Shown here one piece after another: positions 27,801-42,300 of a stretch of 64,000 bases of DNA (positions are counted from its first letter, which is position 1; every line of letters starts with the position of its first letter). The notes beneath the pieces are model-generated. The model made no database searches, was not told the origin of the DNA, and saw only the letters and a program-made list of their open reading frames with translations. The stretch lies in NCBI GenBank assembly GCA_029961685.1, contig JARWKL010000012.1:9393955-9457954 (forward strand). Direction: 5' to 3'. The position numbers and the translations under genes were made by a program. The stretch comes from Aristolochia californica (Eukaryota > Streptophyta > Magnoliopsida > Piperales > Aristolochiaceae).

Positions 27801-30800
27801 AAAAATAATGGCTTGTTTGACTCGGGTAAATATCCCACCGCACATTCATGAGAGAATTTAATGAGAATTTGTTATTCAGTTTAAAAGCTTTGGATCCATA
27901 GGTCATTTCCATCTTTAACATGTTTCAAGCATGCATATCCATTTTTAAAACACGTGTAAAAGAAATCTCTTTCTTGTAAAATTTCAAGCTATTAAGGTTG
28001 AACTAGTGAAATTTCCCAAACTTGGATAAAAAAAATTTTGTGTTCATTTGTGTTTTGTGAATAAATTTTCATTACTTACATTTGTTATTGTTTTAATTTT
28101 TTTCCATACATAAACCCAAAAATTTTCATTTTGTTGTGATATTTTTACCTTTTTTTACGGCATGCACGGAGAACGAAAACTCAAAGTTTTGATTTAAGAA
28201 AAAAGTGTACATTTAAAATGGAGATGCACAATGCACAAATGTAGAGAGATATAATTCCAAAGAGTTTCTATGATTTTTAAGGATTGTAAGCTCTTTTCAG
28301 TTTTTAGTTCTCAAGTTTTGCAATCGTCGGGAAAAGGGGGTGGCGAGGGATTTTTAATTGAGTGTTGACTCCCAATCCGTAAGTCATTTCTTACAATAAT
28401 ATAGCCCGTTACGGATGATAAATCACTTTACAATCATCTATGATTGTTAGGTAAGCTTTTTGTGAACGGGTAAAATAATGGCTAGTTTGATTTTGGTAAA
28501 TATCCCACCGCACGTTCAATTAGATTTTAATGAGCGTTTGTTATTCTCTTTAAAAGCTTTGGATCCATAGGTCATTTGCATCTTTAACATGTTTCAAGCA
28601 TGCATATCCATTTTAAAAACACGTGTAGAAGAAATCCCTTTCTTGTAAAATTTCAAGCTATGCGGGTTGAACTAGTGGCATTTCCCAAACTTGGATAACA
28701 AAAATTTTGTGTTCATTTGTGGTGTGTGAATAAATTTTCATTACTTACATTTGTTGTTGTTTTAATTTTTTTCCATACATAAACTCTAAAATTTTCATTT
28801 TGTTGTGATCTTTTTACCTTTTTTTGTTTACGACATGAAAGGAGAACGAAAACTCAAAGTTTTGATTTAAGAAAAAGTGTACATCTAAAATGGAGATGAA
28901 CAATGCAAAAATGTAGAGAGATATAATTCCAAAGAGTGTCTGTGATTTATAAGGATTGTAAGCTCTTTTCGGTTTTTAGTTCTTAGGTTTTGCAATCTTC
29001 GGGAAAAGGGGAGGCGGGGCATTTTTAATTGAGTGTTGAATCCCAATCAGTAACTCATTTCTTATAGTAATATAGCCCGTTACGAATGAAAAATCACTTT
29101 AAAATCATCTATGATTGTTAGGTCAGCTTTTTGCAAACGGGAAAAATAATGGCTTGTTGGACTCGGGTAAATATCCCACTACACGTTCACTTAAGAATTT
29201 AATGAGCGTTTTTTATTCTCATTAAAAACTTTGGACCCAGAGGTCATTTGCATCTTTAATATATTTCAAGCATGCATATACATTTTTGAAACACGTGTAG
29301 AAGAAATCTCTTTCTTGTAAAATTCCATGCAATTAGGGTTGAACTACTGGAATTTCCCAAACTTGGATAACAAAACTTTTGTGTTCATTTGTGGTGTGTG
29401 AATAAATTTTCTATACTTACATTTTTATTGTTTTAAATTTTTTCCATAAATAAACTCTAAAATTTTCATTTTGTTGCTATCAATCTGCCTTTTTTTTTTT
29501 TTTTACGGTATGTAGTAGGGAGCGAAAACTGAAAATTTTCATTTAAGAAAAAAGTGTACATCTAAAATGGAGATGCACAATGCACAAATTTAGAAAGAGA
29601 TAATTCCAAAGAGTTTCTGTTATTTTTAGGGATTGTAAGCTCTTTTTAGTTTTTATATCTCAAGTTTTGCAATCGTCGGTGAAAGGGGGAGCAGGGGGAT
29701 TTTTAACTGAGTGTTGACTCCCTATCCATAAGTCATTTCTTACAAAAATATAGCCCGTTACACATGATAAATCACTTTACAATTCATCTATGATTGTTAG
29801 GTCAGCTTTTTCCAAACGGTTAAAATAATGGCTTGTTTGACTCGGGTAAATATCCTACCGCACGTTCACTAGTGAATTTAATGAGCGTATGTTATTCACT
29901 TTAAAAGTTTTGGATCCATAGGTCATTTGCATCTTTAACATGTTTCAAGCTTGCTTATCCATTTTTAAAACACGTGTAGAAGAAATCTCTTTCTTGTAAA
30001 ATTCCTAGCTATTAGGGTTGAACTAGTGGAATTTCCCAAACTTGGATAACAAAAGTTTTGTGTTCATTTTTGGTGTGTGAATAAATTTTTTTTACTTATA
30101 TTTGTTATTCTTTTAAATTTTTTCCATACATAAACTCTAAAATTTTCATTTTGCTGTGATCTATATGCCTTTTTTGGTTTACGGGATGAAAGGAGAGAGA
30201 AAACTCAAAGTTTTGATTTAAGAAAAAAGTGTACATTTAAAATGGAGACGCACAATACACAAATGAAGAGAGCAATAATTCGAAAGAGTGTCTGTAATTT
30301 TTAGTGAATTTAAGCTCATTTTAGTTTTTATATCACAGGTTTTGCAATCGTCAGGAAAAGGGGGAGGCGGGTGTTTTTAACTGAGTGTTGACTCCCAACC
30401 CGTAAGTCATTTCTTACAAAAATATAGCCCGTTACGGATTATAAATCACTTTAAAATCATCTATGATTGTTAGGTAAGCTTTTTGTAAACGGGCAAAATA
30501 ATGGCTTGTTTGACTCTAGTAAATATCCCACCGCACGTTCATTGAGATTTTAATGAGCATTTGTTATTCTCTTTAAAAGCTTTGGATCCATAGGTCATTT
30601 GCATCTTTAACATGTTTCAAGCATGCATATCCATTTTTAAAACAGGTGTAGAAGAAATCTCTTTCTTGTAAAATTCCATGCAATTAGGGTTGAACTAGTG
30701 GAATTTCCCAATCTTGGATAACAAAACTTTTGTGTTGATTTGTGGTTTGTGAATAAATGTTTTTTGCTTACATTTTTTATTTTCTAAAATTTTTTCCCTA

Positions 30801-33800
30801 CATAAACTCTAAAATTTTAATTTTTTGTTATCTATTTGCCTTTTTTTTTTTTTATGCTATGAAAGGGGAGTGAAAACTCAAAATTTTGATATAAGAAAAA
30901 TGTGTACATCTAAAATGGAAATGCGAAATGCACAAATTTAGAAGGAGATAATTTCAAAGAGTGTCTGTAATTTTTAGGGATTGTAAGCTCTTTTTAGTTT
31001 TTATATCTCAGGTTTTGCAATCGTCGGGAAAAGGGGGAGGCGGGGGATTTTTAACTAAGTGTTGACTCCCTATCCATAAGTCATCTCTTACAAAAATATT
31101 GCCCCTTTCAAATGATAAATCACTTTAAAATCATCTTTGATTGTTAGGTCAGCTTTTTGCAAATGGGCAAAATAATGGTTTGTTGGACTCGGGTAAATAT
31201 CCCACCTCACGTTCACTTAAGAATTTAATGAGCGTTTGTTATTCTCATTAAAAACTTTGGATCCATAGGTCATTTGCATCTTTAATATATTTCAAGCATG
31301 GATATCCATTTTTAAAACATGTGTAGAAGAAATCTCTTTCTTGTAAAATTCCAAGCAATTAGGGTTGAACTACTGGAATTTCCCAAACTTGGAAAACAAA
31401 ACTTTCGTGTTCATTTGTGGTGTGTGATTAAATTTTCATTTCTTACATTTTTTATTGTTTTAGTTTTTTTTTCACACATAAACTGTAAAATTTTCATTTT
31501 ATTGTGATCTATTTGCCTTTTTTTGTTTACGGGATGAAAGGAGAGCGAAAACTCAAAGTTTTGATTTAAGAAAAAAGTGTACATCTAAAATGGAGATGCA
31601 CAATGCACAAATGTAGAGAGAGATAATTCCAAATAGTGTCTGTGATTTATAAGGATTGTAAGCTCTTTTCGGTTTTTAGTTCTCAGGTTTTGCAATCGTC
31701 GGGAAAAGGGGGAGGCGGGGGATTTTTAATTGAGTGTTGACTCCCAATCAGTAAGTCATTTCTTAAAATAATAAAGCCCGTTATGAATGAAAAATCACTT
31801 TAAAATCATCTTTGATTGTTAGGTCAGCTTTTTGCAAATGGGCAAAATAATGGTTTGTTGGACTCGGGTAAATATCCCACTGCACGTTCACTTAAGAATT
31901 TAATGAGCGTTTTTTATTCTCATTAAAAACTTTGGATCCATAGGTCATTTGCATATTTAATATATTTCAAGCATGGATATCCATTTTTAAAACATGTGTA
32001 GAAGAAATCTCTTTCTTGTAAAATTCCAAGCAATTAGGGTTGAACTACTGGAATTTCCCAAACTTGGAAAACAAAACTTTTGTGTTCATTTGTGGTGTGT
32101 GATTAAATTTTCATTTCTTACATTTGTTATTGTTTTAGTTTTTTTTTCACACATAAACTCTAAAATTTTCATTTTATTGTGATCTATTTGCCTTTTTTTG
32201 TTTACGGGATGAAAGGAGAGCGAAAACTCAAAGTTTTGATTTAAGAAAAAAGTGTACATCTAAACTGGAGATGCACAATGCACAAATGTAGGGAGAGATA
32301 ATTCCAAAGAGTGTTTGAAATTTTAAGGGATTGTAAGATCTTTTTAGTTTTTATATCTCCAGTTTTGCAATTGTCGGGAAAAGGGGGAGGTGGGGTATTT
32401 TTAACTGACTGTTGACTCCCAATCCGTATGTCATTTCTTAAAAAAATATAGCCCGTTACACATGATAAATCACATTACAATCATCTATGATTGTTAGGTC
32501 AGCTTTTTGCAAACGGGCAAAATAATGGCTTGTTTGACTCGGGTAAATATCCCACCGCACGTTCACCAGAGAATTTAATGAGAGTTTGTTATTCACTTTA
32601 AAAGCTTTGGATCCACAGGGTATTTGCATATTTAACATGTTTCAAGCTTCCATATCCATTTTTAAAACACGTGTAGAAGAAATTTCTTTCCAGTAAAATT
32701 TCAAGGTATTAGGGTTGAACTAGTGGAATTTCCCAAATTTGGATAACAAAAATTTTGTGTTCATTTGTAGTGTGTGAATAAATTTTCATTACTTACATTT
32801 TTTATTGTTTTAATTTTTTTCCAAACATAAACTCTAAAATTTTCATTTTTTTATGATCTATTAACCTTTTTTTTTTTTTACGGCATGAAGGGAGAACAAA
32901 AACTCAAAGTTTTGATTTAAGAAAAAAGAGTACATCTAAAATGGAGATGCAGAATGCACAAATGTAGAGAGATATAATTCCAAAGAGTGTATGTGATTTT
33001 TAAGGATTGTAAGCTCTTTTAAGTTATTAGTTCTCTGGTTTTGCAATCGTCGGGAAATGGGGGAGTCGGGGGATTATTAATTGAGTGTTGACTCCCAATC
33101 CGTAAGTCAATTTTTACAGTAATATAGCCCATTACGAATGAAAATCACTTTACGATCATCTATGATTATTAGGTCAGCTTTTTGCAAACGGGCAAAATAA
33201 TGGCTTTTTTGACTCGGGTAAATATCCCACCGCACGTTCACTAAAGAATTTAATGAGCGTTTGTTATTCTCATTGAAAGCTTTGGATCCGTAGGTCATTT
33301 GCATCTTTAACATGTTTCAAGCATGCATATCCATTTTTCAAACACGTGTAGAAGAAATCTCTTTCTTGTAAAATTCCAAGCTATTAGGGTTGAACTAGTG
33401 GAATTTCCCAATCTTGGATAACAAAACTTTTGTGTTGATTTGTGGTTTGTGAATAAATGTTTTTTACTTACATTTTTTATTTTTTAAAATTTTTTCCCTA
33501 CATAAACTCTAAAATTTTAATTTTGTTGTTATCTATTTGCCTTTTTTATTTTTTTTACGCTATGAAAGGGGAGTGAAAACTCAAAATTTTGATATAAGAA
33601 AAATGTGTACATCTAAAATGGAAATGCGAAATGCACAAATTTAGAAGGAGATAATTTCAAAGAGTGTCTGTAATTTTTAGGGATTGTAAGCTCTTTTTAG
33701 TTTTTATATCTCAGGTTTTGCAATCATCGGGAAAAGGGGGAGGCGGGGGATTTTTAACTAAGTGTTGACTCCCTATCCATAAGTCATTTCTTACAAAAAT

Positions 33801-35071
33801 ATTGCCCCTTTCAAATGATAAATCACTTTACAATTCATCTATGATTGTTAGGTCAGCTTTTTGCAAACGGGCAAAATAATGGCTTGTTTGACTTGGGTAA
33901 TCCCACCGCACGTTCACTGGAGAATTTAATGAGCGTATGTTATTCTCTTTAAAAGCTTTGGATCAATAGGTCATTTGCATCTTTATCATGTTTCAAGCTT
34001 GCATATCCATTTTTAAAGCACGTGTAGATGAAATCTCTTTCTTGTAAAATTCCAAGCAATTATGGTTGAACTAATGGAATTCCCAAACCTGGATAACAAA
34101 AGTTTTGTGTTCATTTTTTGTGTGTGACTAAATTTTCTGTACTTACATTTGTTATTGTTTTAAATTTTTTCCCTACATAAACTCTAAAATTTTCATTTTG
34201 CTGTGATCAATTTGCCTTTTTTTGTTTACGGGATGAAGGTAGAGAGAAAACTCAAAGTTTTGATTTAAGAAAAAAGTGTACATTTAAAATGGAGACGCAC
34301 AATGCACAAATGTTGAGAGAGATAATTCCAAAGAATGTCTATAATTTTTAGGGAATTTAAGCTCGTTTTAGTTTTTACATCTCAAGTTTCGCAATCGTCG
34401 GGAAAAGGGGGAGGCGGGGTGTTTTTAACTGAGTGTTGACTCCCAATCCGTAAGTCATTTCTTACAAAAATATAGCCCATTACGGATGATAATTCACTTT
34501 ACAATCATCTATGATTGTTAGGTAAGCTTTTTGTAAATGGGCAAAATAATGGCTTGTATGACTCTTGTAATTATCCCACCGCACGTTCATTGAGAATTTA
34601 ATGAGCATTTGTTGTTCTCTTTAAATACTTTGGATCCATAGGTCATTTGCAGCTTTAACATGTTTCAAGCATGCATATCCGTTTTTAAAACACGTGTAGA
34701 AGAAATCTCTTTGTTGTAAAATTCCATGCAATTAGGGTTGAACTACTAGAATTACCCAAACTTGGAAAACAAAACTTTTGTGTTCATTTGTGGTGTGTGA
34801 ATAAATTTAATATACTTACATTTGTTATTGTTTTAATTTTTTTTATACATAAACTTTAAAATTTTCATTTTGATGTGATCTATCTGCCTTTTTTTGGTTA
34901 CGGGATTAAGGGAGAGCGAAAACTCAAAGTTTTTATTTTAGAAAAAAGTGTACATCTAAAATGGAGATGCACATTGCACAAATGTAGAGAAAGATAATTC
35001 CAAAGAGTGTTTGTAATTTTTAGGGATTGTAAGATCTTTTTAGTTTTTATATCTCAGGTTTTGCAATCGAC

Positions 35072-35097
35072 GGGAAAAGGGGGAGGGGGGGGGGGGG
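35072..35097 (+). other. Long G-tract, potential G-quadruplex (block B)
   Basis: Same site as 19098-19122 with one extra G (13 against 12). This single base explains why the block offset rises from 15974 to 15975 downstream. Confidence 0.7.
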
Positions 35098-38023
35098 AGT
35101 ATTTTTAACTGACTGTTGACTCCCAATCCGTATGTCATTTCTTACAAAAATAGAGCCCGTTACTCATGATAAATCACATTACAATCATCTATGATTGTTA
35201 GGTCAGCTTTTTGCAAACGGGCAAAATAATGGCTTATTTGACTCGGGTAAATATCCCACCACACGTTCACTAGAGAATTTAATGAGAGTTTGTTATTCAC
35301 TTTAAAAGCTCTGGATCCATAGGTTAGTTGCATCTTTAACTTGTTTCAAGCATCCATTTCCATTTTTAAAACACGAGTAGAAGAAATCTCTTTCCTGTAA
35401 AATTTCAAGCTATTAGGGTTGAACTAGTGGAATTTCCCAAACTTGGATAACAAAAATTTTGTGTTCATTTGTGGTGTGTGAATAAATTTTCATTACCTAC
35501 ATTTGTCATAGTTTTAATTTTTTTCCATACAGAAACTCTAAAATTTTTATTTTGTTGTGATCTATTTACCTTTTTTTGTTTACAGCATGAAGGGATAACG
35601 AAAACTCAAAGTTTTGAATTAAGAAAAAAGTGTATATCTAAAATGGAGATGCACAATGCACAAATGTAGAGAGATATAATTTCAGAGAGTGTCTGTGATT
35701 TTGAAGGATTGTAAGCTCTTTTCAATTTTTAGTTCTCAGGTTTTACAATCGTCAGGAAAAGGGGGAGGCGGGGGATTTTTAATTGAGTGTTGACTCCCAA
35801 TCCGTAAGTAATTTCTTACAATAATAGAGCCCGTTAATAATGAAAAATCACTTTACAATCATATATGATTGTTAGGTCAGCTTTTTCCAAACAGGCAAAA
35901 TAATGGTTTGTTTGACTCGGGTAAATATCCCACCGCACGTTCACTTAAGAATTTAATGAGTGTATGTTATTCTCTTTAAAAGCTTTGGATCAATAGGTCA
36001 TTTGCTTCTTTAACATGTTTCAAGCTTGCATATCCATTTTTAAAACACGTGTAGAAGAAATCTCTTTCTTGTAAAATTCCAAGCTCTTAGGGTTGAACTA
36101 GTGGAATTGCCCAATCTAGGATAACAAAACTTTTGTGTTCATTTGTGGTTTGTGATTAAATTTTCGTTACATAAATTTTTTATTTTTTTCAAATTTTTTC
36201 CATACATAAACTCTAAAATTTTCATTTTGTTGTTATCAATTTGCCTCTTTTTTTTTTTTTTTTTTTTTTTGCAGTAAGTAGGGGGAGCGAAAACTCAATA
36301 TTTTGATTTGAGAAAAAAGTGTAAATCTGAAATGGAGATGCACAATGCACAAATTTAGAAAGAGATAATTCCAAAGAGTGTCTGTAATTTGTAGGGATTG
36401 TAAGCTCTTTTTAGTTTTTATATCTCAGGTTTTGCAATCGTCAGGAAAAGGGGGAGGCGGGGGATTTTTAACTTAGTGTTGACTCCCTATCTAAAAGTCA
36501 TTTCTTAAAAAATATAGCCCGTTACATATGACAAATCTCTTTACAATTCATCTATGATTGTTAGGTCAGCTTTTTGCAACCGGCAAAATAATGGCTTGTT
36601 TGACTCGGGTAAATATCCCACCGCATGTTCACTAGAGAATTTAATGAGCGTATGTTATTCTCTTTAAAAGCTTTGGATCCATTGGTCATTTGCGTCTTTA
36701 ACATGTTTCAAGGTTGCATATCCATTTTGAAAACACGTGTAGAAGAAATCTCTTTCATGTAAAATGCCAAGCTATTAGGGTTGAACTAGTGGAATTTCCC
36801 AAACTTGGATAACAAAAGTTTTGTGTTCATTTTTGGTGAGTGAATAAATTTTCTTTACTTACATTTGTTATTGTTTTAAATTTTTTCCATACATAAACTC
36901 TAAAATTTTCATTTTGCTGTGATCTTTTTGCCTTTTTTTTATGGGATGAAAGGAGAGAGAAAACTCAAAGTTTTGATTTAAGAAAAAAGTGTACATTTGA
37001 AATGGAGACGTACAATGCAAAAATGTAGACAGAGATAATTCCAAAGAGTGTCTATAATTTTTAGGGAATTTAAGCACTTTTATTTTTTAAATCTCATGTT
37101 TTGCAATCGTCAAGAAAAGGGGGAGGCAGTTGTTTTTAACTGAGTGTTGATTCCCAATCCATATGTCATTTCTTACAAAAATATAGCCCGTTACGGATGA
37201 TAAATCACTTAAAATCATCTATAATTGTTAGGTAAGCTTTTTCTAAACGGGGAAAAATAATGGCTTGTTTGACTCTGGTAAATATCCCACCGCACGTTCA
37301 TTGAGAATTTAATGAGCGTTTGTTATTCTCTTTAAAAGCTTTGGATCCATAGGTCATTTGCATCTTTAACATGTTTCATGCATGCATATCAATTTTTAAA
37401 ACACGTGTAGAAGAAATCTCTTTCTTGTAAAATTCCATGCAATTAGGGTTGAACTACTAGAATTTCCCAAACTTGGAAAACAAAACTTTTGTGTTCATTT
37501 GTGGCGTGTGAATAAATTTTCTATACTTACATTTGTTATTTTTTTAATTTTTTTTCAGACATAACCTCTAAAATTTTCATTTTGTAGTGATCTATGTGCC
37601 TTTTTTTGTTTATGGGATGAAAGGAGAGAGAAAACTCAAAGTTTTGATTTAAGAAAAAAGTGTACATCTAAAATGGAGATGCACATTGCACAAATGTAGA
37701 GAGAGATAATTCCAAAGAGTGTTTGTAATTTTTAGGGATTGTAAGATCTTTTTAGTTTTTATATCTTAAGTTTTGCAATCGTCGGGAAAAGGGGGAGGTG
37801 GGGTATTTTTAACTGACTATTGACTCCCAATCTGTATGTCATTTCTTACAAAAATGTAGCCCGTTACTCATGATAAATCATATTACAATCATTTGTGATT
37901 GTTAGGTCAGCTTTTTGCAAACGGGCAAAATAATGGATTGTTTGACTCGAGTAAATATCCCACCGCACGTTCACTAGAGAATTTAATGAGAGTTTGTTAT
38001 TCACTTTAAAAGCTTTGGATCCA

Positions 38024-38514
38024 TAGGTCATTTGCATCTGTATGATGTTTCAAGCATGCATATCCATTTTAAAAACACGTGTAGAAGAAATCTCTTTCTT
38101 GTAAAAATTTCAAGATATTAGGGTTGAACTATTGGAATTTCCCAAACTTGGATAACAAAAATTTTGTGTTGATTCGTGGTTAGTGAATAAATTTCTATTA
38201 CTTAGATTTGTTATTGTTTTCATTTTTTTTCCATACATAAACTCTAAAATTTGCATTTTGTTGTGATCTATTTACCTTTTTTTTTGTTTATAGCATGAAG
38301 GGAGAACGAAAACTCAAAGTTTTGATTTAAGAAAAAATTGTACATCTAAAATGAAGATTCACAATGCACAAATGTAGAGTGATATAATTCTAAACAGTGT
38401 CTGTGATTTTTAAGGATTGTAAGCTTTTTTCAGTTTTTGGTTCTCAGGTTCTGCAATCGTCGAGAAAAGGGGGAGGCTGGTGGATTTTTTATATGAGTGT
38501 TCACTCCCAATCAG
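38024..38514. repeat. Truncated monomer, diverged third copy (491 bp)
   Basis: Same GTCATTT junction and same private variants (GTGGTTAGTG, TTAGATTTG) as the 5401 and 21375 copies, but with scattered substitutions. The truncation therefore predates the recent block duplication. Confidence 0.87.
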
Positions 38515-39385
38515 TAAGTCATTTGCATCTTTAACATGTTTCATGCATGCATATCCATTTTTAAAAAACGTGTAGAAGAAATCTCTTTCTTGTAAAATTC
38601 CAAGCTATTAGGGTTGAAGTAGTGGAATTTCCCAATCTTGTATAACAAAACTTTTGTGTTCATTTGTGGTTTGTGATTAAATTTTCTTTACTTACATTTT
38701 TTATTTTTTAAATTTCTTCCATACATAAACTCTAAAATTTTCATTTTGTAGTTATGAATTTGCCTTTTTTTTTTTACACTATGAAAGGGGAGCGAAAACT
38801 CAAAACTTTGATTTAAGAAAAAAGTGTACATCTAAAATGGAAATGAACAATACACAAATTTAGAAAGAGATAATTCCAAAGAGTGTCTGTAATTTTTAGT
38901 TTTGTTTTAATTTTTTTCCATACATAAACTCTAAAATTTTCACTTTGTTGTGATCTATTTACCTTTTTTTGTTTACGGCATGAAGGGAGAACGAAAACTC
39001 AAAGTTTTGATTTAAGAAAAAGTGTACATCTAAAATGGAGATGAACAATGCAAAAATGTAGATAGATATAATTCCAAAGAGTGTCTATGATTTATAAGGA
39101 TTGTAAGCTCTTTTCGGTTTTTAGTTCTCAGATTTTGCAATCGTCGGGAAAAGGGGGAGGCGGGGGATTTTTAATTGAGTGTTGAATCCCAATCAGTAAG
39201 TCATTTCATACAGTAATATAGCCCGTTACGAATGAAAAATCACTTTAAAATCATCTATGATTGTTAGGTCAGCTTTTTGCAAACGGGCAAAATAATGGCT
39301 TGTTGGACTCGCGAAAATATCCCACCGCACGTTCACTTAAGAATTTAATGATCGTTTTTTATTCTCATTAAAAACTTTGGATCCA
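38515..39385. repeat. Composite 871-bp unit: a-type start fused to d-type end
   Basis: The first part matches the monomer at 5889 up to GTCTGTAATTTTTAG (about 38884-38899). The sequence then switches to TTTTGTTTTAATTTTTTTCC, the middle of a d-type monomer like that at 12594. This marks an internal deletion of roughly 6.5 kb relative to block A. Confidence 0.8.
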
Positions 39386-42300
39386 GAGGTCATTTGCATC
39401 TTTAATATATTTCAAGCATGCATATCCATTTTTAAAATACGTGTAGAAGAAATCTCTTTCTTGTAAAATTCCATGCAATTAGGGTTGAACTACTGGAATT
39501 TCCCAAACATGGAAAACAAAACTTTTGTGTTCATTTGTGGTGTGTGAATATATTTTTTATACTTAAATTTGTTATTGTTTTAAATTTTTTCCATAAATAA
39601 ACTCTAAAATTTTCATTTTGTTGTTATCAATTTGCCTTTTTTTTTTACGGTATGTAGTAGAGAGCGAAAACTGAAAATTTTGATTTAAGAAAAAAGTGTA
39701 CATCTAAAATGGAGATGCACAATGAACAAATTTAGAAAGAGATAATTCCAAAGAGTGTCTGTTATTTTTAGGGATTGTAAGCTCTTTTTAGTTTTTATAT
39801 CTCAAGTTTTGCAATCGTCGGGAAAAGGGGGAGGAGGGGGATTTTTAACTGAGTGTTGACTCCATATCCATAAGTCATTTCTTACAAAAATATAGCCCTT
39901 TACACATGATAAATCACTTTACAATTCATCTATGATTGTTAGGTCAGCTTTTTGCAAACGGGTAAAATATTGGCTTGTTTGACTCGGGTAAATATCCTAC
40001 TGCACGTTCACAAGTGAATTTAATGAGCATATGTTATTCTCTTTAAAAGTTTTGGATCCATAGGTCATTTGCATCCTTAACATGTTTCAAGCTTGCTTAT
40101 CCATTTTTAAAACACGTGTAGAAGAAATCTCTTTCTTGTAAAATTCCAAGCTATTAGGGTTGAACTAGTGGAATTTCCCAAACTTGGATAACAAAAGTTT
40201 TGTGTTAATTTTTGGTGTGTGAATAAATTTTATTTACTTACATTTGTTATTCTTTTAAATTTTTTCCATACATAAACTCTAAAATTTTCATTTTGCTGTG
40301 ATCTATATGCCTTTTTTGGTTTACGGGATGAAAGGAGAGAGAAAACTCAAAGTTTTGATTTAAGAAAAAAGTGTACATTTAAAATGGAGACGCACAATGC
40401 GCAAATATAGAGAGCAATAATTTGGAAGAGTGTTTGTAATTTTTAGTGAATTTAAGCTCCTTTTAGTTTTTATATCACAGGTTTTGCAATCGTCAGGAAA
40501 AGGGGGAGGCAGGTGTTTTTAACTGAGTGTTGACTCCCAACCCGTAAGTCATTTCTTACAAAAATATAGCCCGTTACGGACTATAAATCACTTTAAAATC
40601 ATCTATGATTGTTAGGTAAGCTTTTTGTAAACGGGCAAAATAATGGCTTGTTTGACTCTTGTAAATATCCCACCACACGTTCATTGAGATTTTAATGAGC
40701 ATTTGTTATTCTCTTTAAAAGCTTTGGATCCATAGGTCATTTGCATCTTTAACATGTTCAAGCATGCATATCCATTTTTAAAAAAGGTGTAGAAGAAATC
40801 TCTTTGTTGTAAAACTCCGTGCAATTAGGGTTAAACTACTGGAATTTCCCAAACTAGGAAAACAAAACTTTTGTGTTCATTTGTGGTGTGTGATTAAATT
40901 TTCATTTCTTACATTTGTTATTGTTTTAGTTTTTTTTCACACATAAACTCTAAAATTTTCATTTTATTGTGATCTATTTGCCTTTTTTTGTTTACGGGAT
41001 GAAAGGAGAGTGAAAACTCAAAGTATTGATTTAAGAAAAAAGTGTACTTCTAAAATGGAGATGCACAATGCACAAATGTAGAGAGAGATAATTCCAAAGA
41101 GTGTTTGAAATTTTAAGGGATTGTAAGATCTTTTTAGTTTTTATATCTCAGGTTTTGCAATTGTCGGGAAAAGGGGGAGGCAAGGTATTTTTACCTGACT
41201 GTTGACTCCCAATTCGTATGTCATTTCTTAAAAAAATATAGCCCGTTACTCATGATAAATCACATTACAATCATCTATGATTGTTGGGTCAGCTTTTTTC
41301 AAACGGGCAAAATAATGGCTTGTTTGACTCGGGTAAATATCCCACCGCACGTTCACCAGAGAATTTAATGAGAGTTTATTATTCACTTTAAAAGCTTTGG
41401 ATCCACAGGTTATTTGCATCTTTAACATGTTTCAAGCTTCCATATCCATTTTTAAAACACGTGTAGAAGAAATCTCTTTCTTGTAAAATTTCAAGCTATT
41501 AGGGTTGAACTAGTGGAATTTCCCAAACTTGGATAACAAAAATTTTGTGTTCATTTGTGGTGTGTGAATAAATTTTCATTACGTACATTTTTTATTGTTT
41601 TAATTTTTTTCCATACATAAACTCTAAAATTTTCATTTTGTTGTGATCTATTAACTTTTTTTTTTTATTGCATGAAGGGAGAACAAAAACTCAAAGTTTT
41701 GATTTATGAAAAAAGAGTACATCTACAATGGAGATGCACAATGCACAAATATAGAGAGATATAATTCCAAAGAGTGTATGTGATTTTTAAGGATTGTAAG
41801 CTCTTTTCAGTTATTAGTTCTCTGGTTTTGCAATCGTCGGGAAAAGTGGGAGCCGGGGGATTATTAATTGAGTGTTGACTCCCAATCCGTAAGTCAATTC
41901 TTACAGTAATATAGCCCATTACGAATTAAAAATCACTTTACAATCATCTATGATTATTAGGTCAGCTTTTTGCAAACGGGCAAAATAATGGTTTTTTTGA
42001 CTCGGGTAAATATCCCACCGCACGTTCACTTATGAATTTAATGAGCGTTTGTTATTCTCATTGAAACCTTTGGATCCATAGGTCATTTGCATCTTTAACA
42101 TGTTTCAAGCATGCATATCCATTTTTAAAACACGTGTAGAAGAAATCTCTTTCTTGTAAAATTCCAAGCTATTAGGGTTGAACTAGTGGAATTTCCCAAT
42201 CTTGGATAACAAAACTTTTGTGTTGATTTGTGGTTTGTGAATAAATTTTTTTTACTTACATTTTTTATTTTTTAAAATTTTTTCCCTACATAAACTCTAA

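Larger units (their letters stand above)
21322..37297. repeat. Higher-order repeat block B, near-identical copy of block A
   Basis: Near-identical tandem copy of the preceding 16 kb. Identity in register continues up to 37378, where T at 37379 differs from A at 21404, so the crossover point lies within 37297-37378 and the equivalent 82-bp stretches 5348-5429 and 21322-21403. Either a very recent unequal exchange or an assembly duplication would give this picture. No gene is seen. Confidence 0.93.
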
